From: Actinomadura alba
GTDB taxonomy: Bacteria; Actinomycetota; Actinomycetes; Streptosporangiales; Streptosporangiaceae
Assembly (NCBI RefSeq): GCF_014323705.1
Contig: NZ_JABVEC010000024.1
Span: 53,123-117,122, forward strand
Length of the DNA: 64,000 nucleotides
Direction: 5' to 3'
In this document: positions 60,071 through 64,000 of the stretch, piece by piece
How positions within the stretch are numbered: the first letter of the stretch is position 1
Layout of the letters: each line of letters opens with the position of its first letter
Made by a program: the position numbers and the translations under genes
The notes under the pieces: generated by a model
Seen by the model: the letters and a program-made list of their open reading frames with translations, nothing else
What the model was told of the DNA's origin: nothing
Database searches by the model: none

Positions 60071-61222
60071 ATGCCTGCCGACCGCGTTCTGCCCTCGTCC
60101 GAGGCCGAGGAACTGCTGGCGCTGACACGTGAGATCGCCACCGCCGAACTCGCGCCCCGCGCCGCGCCGGCCGAGGAGCGGGCGGAGTTCCCCCGGGAGA
60201 TCTTCCGGCTGCTCGGACGGTCCGGGCTGCTCGGGCTGGCCTATCCGGAAGAGCAGGGCGGCGGTGGCCAGCCCTACGAGGTCTACCTCCAGGTGCTGGA
60301 GGAGCTGGCGTCGGCCTGGGAGTCCGTCGCCGTGGGGGTCAGCGTGCACTCACTGTCCTGCCACCCGCTGGCGGCGTTCGGCTCCGAGCGGCAGCGCGAG
60401 CGGCTGCCCGAACTGCTCGCCGGTGAACTCCTGGGCGGGTACGCCCTGTCGGAGGCACAGGCCGGATCCGACGCGGGCGCGCTGAGCACCCGCGCAGTCC
60501 GGGACGGGGACGGTTACGTCGTCACCGGCGGCAAGTCCTGGATCACGCATGGCGGCGAGGCCGACTTCTACGCGCTCTTCGCCCGCACCTCTGATGAGGG
60601 CACGCGGGGGATCAGCTGCTTCCTCATCGACGGCGAGATGGCCGGGATGACGCCGGGGCCACCGGAGCGCAAGATGGGCCTGACCGGCTCGACCACCACC
60701 CAGCTGCACTTCGACGGCGCGCGCGTGCCGGCCGATCGGCTGATCGGCGTCGAGGGCCAGGGCTTCCCGATCGCCCTGTCGGCGCTCGACTCCGGCCGTC
60801 TCGGCATCGCGGCGTGCGCGGTCGGCCTCGCCCAGGCGGCGCTGGACGAGGCCGTGGCCTATGCCGGCGGCCGCAGGCAGTTCGGGCGAGCCATCATCGA
60901 GCACCAGGGGCTGGCGTTCCTGCTGGCCGACATGGCGGCCGCGGTGGAGTCGGCCCGCGCCACCTATCTCGACGCCGCCAGGCGCCGTGACCGGGGCCTG
61001 CCGTACAGCCGGGCCGCGTCGATCGCCAAGCTCGTCGCCACCGACGCCGCGATGAAGGTCACCACCGACGCCGTGCAGGTGCTCGGCGGCAACGGTTACA
61101 CCCGCGACTACCCGGTCGAGCGCTATATGCGTGAGGCGAAGGTGATGCAGATCTTCGAGGGCACCAACCAGATCCAGCGGATGGTCATCGGCCGCGACCT
61201 CGCACGCGGCGCCAGGGGATGA
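60071..61222 (+). CDS. Acyl-CoA dehydrogenase
   Basis: 383 residues from ATG 60071 (SD AGAGGTG). Full ACAD fold: YALSEAQAGSDAG, VVTGGKSWITHGGEADFY (FAD loop), ERKMGLTGSTTTQLHFD, and C-terminal YAGGRRQFGRAIIEHQG with the catalytic-region IFEGTNQIQRMVIGRDLA. It oxidises acyl-CoA to enoyl-CoA, short/medium-chain type by similarity. No paired etfAB nearby. Preceded by an operator-like palindrome. Convergent with hisF. Confidence 0.95.
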   Translation: MPADRVLPSSEAEELLALTREIATAELAPRAAPAEERAEFPREIFRLLGRSGLLGLAYPEEQGGGGQPYEVYLQVLEELASAWESVAVGVSVHSLSCHPLAAFGSERQRERLPELLAGELLGGYALSEAQAGSDAGALSTRAVRDGDGYVVTGGKSWITHGGEADFYALFARTSDEGTRGISCFLIDGEMAGMTPGPPERKMGLTGSTTTQLHFDGARVPADRLIGVEGQGFPIALSALDSGRLGIAACAVGLAQAALDEAVAYAGGRRQFGRAIIEHQGLAFLLADMAAAVESARATYLDAARRRDRGLPYSRAASIAKLVATDAAMKVTTDAVQVLGGNGYTRDYPVERYMREAKVMQIFEGTNQIQRMVIGRDLARGARG

Positions 61223-61279
61223 CCCTGACGACATGACCGTGCCGCGGCCCGCGTGGAGCGGGCCTCGGCAAGGACGCGG

Positions 61280-61297
61280 GGGGCGACCGGTCGCCCC
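61280..61297. terminator. 18-bp perfect palindrome between convergent genes
   Basis: GGGGCGACCGGTCGCCCC reads identically on both strands and lies midway between the stops of the acyl-CoA dehydrogenase (61222) and hisF (61347). It may serve as a bidirectional terminator or regulator site. Confidence 0.5.
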
Positions 61298-61346
61298 TCG
61301 GGGCTCGTCACCGCGAGCTTCGCCGCGGCGCCCTCCTCCGGTGCGA

Positions 61347-62150
61347 TCAGAGCTCGCGCGACGGAATCGGCCGGATCTGACGAACCGGATGGCCCGCCGC
61401 CCGCAAGGAGTCCTTGACCGCGCTGATCCGCAGGTCGCCGAAGTGGAAGACGCTCGCGGCGAGCACGGCGTCGGCCCCCGCGTCGACGGCCGGCGCGAAG
61501 TGTTCGAGCGCGCCCGCGCCGCCGCTGGCGATGACGGGCACGGTGACGGCCCGCCGGACCTCACGCAGCATCTCCAGGTCGAAACCGCTCTTGGTGCCGT
61601 CGGCGTCCATCGAGTTGAGCAGGATCTCTCCGACGCCGAGCTCCTGGGCCCGCGCCGCCCACTCGATCGCGTCGATGCCGGTGCCCTCGCGGCCGCCGTG
61701 CGTGGTCACCTCGTACCCGGACGGGGGGCCCGGGGCACGGCGGGCGTCGACCGACAGGACGACGCACTGGGACCCGAACCGGTGCGCCGCCTCGCGCAGG
61801 AACTCGGGCCGCGCGATCGCGGCGGTGTTCACCGAGACCTTGTCGGCACCCGCCCGCAGGAGCCGGTCCACGTCGTCGACCGTCCGGACTCCCCCGCCCA
61901 CCGTCAGCGGGATGAACACCTGCTCGGCGGTCCGGCTCACCACGTCGTACATGGTCGACCGCTCCGCGCTCGACGCCGTGATGTCCAGGAAGGTCAGCTC
62001 GTCGGCGCCTTCGGCGTCGTAACGGCGGGCGAGTTCGACCGGATCACCCGCATCGCGCAGATTGCGGAAGTTGACGCCCTTCACGACCCGGCCGGCGTCG
62101 ACGTCCAGGCACGGGATGACCCGCACCGCGACCCCGGTGGCTGCGATCAT
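61347..62150 (-). CDS. hisF: Imidazole glycerol phosphate synthase, cyclase subunit
   Basis: 267 residues from ATG 62150, overlapping the hisA stop by four bases. TIM barrel with VRVIPCLDVDAGRVVKGVNF (catalytic Asp), ELTFLDITAS, IPLTVGGGVRTVDD and ILLNSMDADGTKSGFDL with the second Asp. It forms imidazole glycerol phosphate and AICAR with HisH. A longer frame upstream is not coding. A hisH gene is not in the window. Confidence 0.97.
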   Translation of the reverse strand: MIAATGVAVRVIPCLDVDAGRVVKGVNFRNLRDAGDPVELARRYDAEGADELTFLDITASSAERSTMYDVVSRTAEQVFIPLTVGGGVRTVDDVDRLLRAGADKVSVNTAAIARPEFLREAAHRFGSQCVVLSVDARRAPGPPSGYEVTTHGGREGTGIDAIEWAARAQELGVGEILLNSMDADGTKSGFDLEMLREVRRAVTVPVIASGGAGALEHFAPAVDAGADAVLAASVFHFGDLRISAVKDSLRAAGHPVRQIRPIPSREL

Positions 62151-62866
62151 GACACCGCCTCCAGGGCCTCTTCCAGGGTGAACGCGCCCGCGTAGAGGGC
62201 CTTGCCGACGATGGAGCCCTCGACGCCGTCCGGCACCAGGATCGCGATGGCGCGCAGGTCGTCGAGCGACGACACCCCGCCCGAGGCGATCACAGGCCTG
62301 CCGGTACGCGCGCACACCTCCCTGAGCAGGTCGAGGTTGGGGCCGCGCAGCGTGCCGTCCTTGGTGACGTCGGTGACGACGTAGCGAGGGCAGCCGTCGG
62401 CCTCCAGCCGGGCGAGCACCTCCCACAGGTCGCCGCCCTCCTCGGTCCAGCCGCGGGCGGCGAGGGTGGTGCCGCGGACGTCGAGCCCGACCGCGATCCG
62501 GTCACCGTGCGAGGCGATGATCTTGCGGCACCACTCGGGGTCCTCCAGCGCGGCGGTGCCGATGTTGACCCGCTCGCACCCGGTGGCCAGAGCCGCCGCC
62601 AGGGAGTCGTCGTCGCGGATCCCGCCGGACAGTTCCACCTTCACGTCGAGCTTGCCGGTCACCTCGGCGAGGAGCTCCCGGTTGGAGCCCCGCCCGAACG
62701 CCGCGTCGAGGTCGACGAGATGGATCCACTCCGCGCCCGCGCCCTGCCAGGCGAGGGCCGCCTCGAGCGGACTGCCATAGGAGGTCTCGGTACCGGCCTC
62801 GCCCTGGACCAGGCGTACGGCCTGGCCGTCGGCGACGTCGACCGCGGGAAGGAGCGTGAGCGTCAT
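62147..62866 (-). CDS. priA: Bifunctional phosphoribosyl isomerase PriA (HisA/TrpF)
   Basis: 239 residues. TIM barrel with LLPAVDVADGQAVRLVQG, EWIHLVDLDAAFGRGSN, VELSGGIRDDDS and VVTDVTKDGTLRG. The actinobacterial PriA form isomerises both ProFAR (His) and PRA (Trp), replacing TrpF; no trpF is present here. Coupled to hisF by ATGA. TAGGCT six bases before ATG 62866 suggests leaderless mRNA. Dual specificity is inferred from lineage; substrate residues were not tested. Confidence 0.93.
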   Translation of the reverse strand: MTLTLLPAVDVADGQAVRLVQGEAGTETSYGSPLEAALAWQGAGAEWIHLVDLDAAFGRGSNRELLAEVTGKLDVKVELSGGIRDDDSLAAALATGCERVNIGTAALEDPEWCRKIIASHGDRIAVGLDVRGTTLAARGWTEEGGDLWEVLARLEADGCPRYVVTDVTKDGTLRGPNLDLLREVCARTGRPVIASGGVSSLDDLRAIAILVPDGVEGSIVGKALYAGAFTLEEALEAVS

Positions 62867-62872
62867 GCCCGA

Positions 62873-62878
62873 AGCCTA
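62873..62878 (-). promoter_or_regulatory. -10 hexamer TAGGCT of priA-hisF
   Basis: TAGGCT on the minus strand ends six bases before ATG 62866, no SD. Confidence 0.55.
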
Positions 62879-63051
62879 TCGAGCCCGGACCGCCGGCCGG
62901 GCGTCCGCCGCTCGTGTACGGGACCCGTCAAAAGCCGCCCGACCAGCGTATGGATCTCGTCAAGGAGACTCAAACGATCACTGATCGGTGTTCTCCTCGT
63001 AGTCGGGGCCGCCGCACCGGACGGCACGGCACCCGTCGAGAAGGGCCGGTC

Positions 63052-63555
63052 ATGGTGATTCACGAGGGAACGGCGGACCAGCCCGGCCGGGGCGTCTGCC
63101 CGCTGGGCTTCGCGCTGGCCGCGGGATTCGGGACCTCCGTGACGGGCTGCGTGGTCGCCGCGCTGGCCGCGCCGCCGTACCAGACCACGACCCGGCTGGT
63201 GGTCCTGGCGCTGATCGTCGGCGGCTTCGCGACGGCGATCCGGAACCTGCCGGGCGCCGTGCTGACCGCCGGCATGGCCTGGTCGATGTATCTGGGCTTC
63301 CTGGTCGATCAGACCGGTGAGCTGCGATGGCACGGCGGCTCCGACCTCCTGGCGCTGGGCGTCGTCGTCGCGGTGGCCCTGGCCGGGTGGGGCCGATGGC
63401 CGATCACCGACCTGCTGACGGCCCGGCCCACGCCGGGCCGGGTGCCCGGGCCACGCGGACGGCCCGGTCCACCGTCTACCGTGGTCCGCGCGCCGGGCGA
63501 GCCCGCTGAGCGAGTTCGCCCGGTCCACGCGGCGGCCGTACGGTCGCCGCGATGA
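63052..63555 (+). CDS. Small polytopic membrane protein, function unknown
   Basis: 167 residues from ATG 63052 (SD GAAGGG six to seven bases upstream). Four membrane helices: FALAAGFGTSVTGCVVAALA, TTRLVVLALIVGGFATAI, VLTAGMAWSMYLGFLV and LLALGVVVAVALAGWGRW, then a Pro/Arg tail. Layout resembles small DUF4118-like sensor-membrane modules but lacks a kinase. No family assigned. A longer upstream frame adds a non-membrane leader. Confidence 0.7.
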   Translation: MVIHEGTADQPGRGVCPLGFALAAGFGTSVTGCVVAALAAPPYQTTTRLVVLALIVGGFATAIRNLPGAVLTAGMAWSMYLGFLVDQTGELRWHGGSDLLALGVVVAVALAGWGRWPITDLLTARPTPGRVPGPRGRPGPPSTVVRAPGEPAERVRPVHAAAVRSPR

Positions 63556-63709
63556 GACGGACGCGGCGATGGGATGAGCAGGTCGAGCGTCCCGGGGGAT
63601 CTGGAACCTCGTCGCCGCGTCCCCAGCCGTCCCAGCCGTCCGCCGCGGGCAGCCGCCGCGGCCGCCCGGCAGCCCGGCAGCCGCCCCGGCAGCCCGGTGG
63701 CCGGCCGGC

Positions 63710-64000
63710 TCAGCCGCGGCGGTCGAAGGCGAGGGTGACGAAGACGGGCAGGAGCAGGATTGTGAGGACCAGCACCGCGAACCGTGCGGTCCAGGAGGGG
63801 AAGTACAGCCACGCCGCCGCCTGGACCAGCAGGAACAGGACCACGACCCCGGCGTTCTGCGTCCTGCGCCGGCGGGCCCGGATGCCGGTCTGACGGGCGT
63901 ACCGAACCGGCCGCACCGGTCGCGGCAGCAGCTCTGTCAAGCGCCGCCGGCGCTCGCGCCGTCTGGCCTCCTCCGCCTCGCGTTCCGCCCGGACGGTGGC
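63710..64000 (-). CDS. Small two-helix membrane protein, N-terminus beyond window
   Basis: The frame is open to the window edge (96 visible residues). A charged helical segment (RAEREAEEARRERRRRLTEL) leads into a basic stretch and two membrane helices (VVVLFLLVQAAAWLYF, FAVLVLTILLLPVFVTLAF), ending DRRG. An internal TTG at 63940 gives a 76-residue form, but the continuous acidic/basic helix upstream supports a larger protein starting outside. Function unknown. Confidence 0.62.
   Translation of the reverse strand, partial: ATVRAEREAEEARRRERRRRLTELLPRPVRPVRYARQTGIRARRRRTQNAGVVVLFLLVQAAAWLYFPSWTARFAVLVLTILLLPVFVTLAFDRRG

Overview
The window is very GC-rich, densely coded chromosomal DNA from an actinobacterium. 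Mycothiol-type DinB/maleylpyruvate isomerase proteins, an ANTAR response regulator, a PriA-type HisA, a WXG100/CpnT-like locus and many leaderless genes (TANNNT -10 hexamers 6-8 nt before the start codon) all point that way. The order uvrB / coaE / rpsA / polA / liv operon / ANTAR regulator / pyk / gltDB / lgt / trpABC / hisI / hisF-hisA is the long syntenic backbone I know from Streptomyces and its relatives. The genus cannot be fixed from sequence alone; a Streptosporangiales-type organism is my inference.

Layout. 1-3433 (minus strand): an incomplete CpnT-like WXG100 toxin/effector gene, a small WXG100 protein and a YbaB-like protein. 3658-5775: uvrB. 5996-9196: two paralogous secreted glycerophosphodiester phosphodiesterases on either side of an orphan NarL-class sensor kinase. 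9285-18880: a small membrane protein, coaE, an acetyltransferase, a membrane-anchored endonuclease/exonuclease/phosphatase protein, rpsA, a newly noticed 43-residue membrane peptide, polA and a lipoprotein. 18991-24104: branched-chain amino acid ABC transporter (livF, G, M, H, K), with a strong hairpin between livK and livH. 24376-28784: ANTAR regulator, tRNA-Leu(CAA), a free-standing LAGLIDADG protein directly behind the tRNA, a 59-residue protein, pyruvate kinase with two DasR-type operators, a DJ-1/PfpI protein and a Kazal-like lipoprotein. 28913-32214: PLP decarboxylase, DinB-like enzyme, and a VOC protein with an AraC regulator. 32315-38356: glutamate synthase gltD/gltB. 38746-41793: three tandem paralogous single-pass membrane proteins of unknown function. 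41981-45522: VIT-family transporter, lgt, DsbA-like oxidoreductase and MauE-like membrane protein. 45689-51285: trpA, trpB, a 15-codon leader ORF with a Trp codon, trpC, a DUF2752 protein, a degenerate OmpR-like regulator, a trp-associated membrane protein and hisI. 51431-52716: cspA and a TIGR03085 protein. 52849-61222: a plus-strand block (asymmetric heterodimeric ABC exporter, HEAT-like protein, glutamine-synthetase-like ligase, lipoprotein, acyl-CoA dehydrogenase) lying inside the his/trp backbone. 61347-62866: hisF and hisA/priA. 63052-64000: two membrane proteins, the last cut by the window edge.

Functionally this is mostly housekeeping: DNA repair and replication, translation, central carbon and nitrogen metabolism, Trp/His synthesis, amino acid uptake and envelope redox/lipoprotein maturation. 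The best candidates for undescribed biology are the three tandem Cys-pair membrane proteins, the tRNA-linked LAGLIDADG protein, the Trp-codon leader with hairpin before trpB, the kinase between two GDPD paralogs, and the exporter/ligase block inserted beside hisF. Confidence values reflect visible motifs; no database search was possible.
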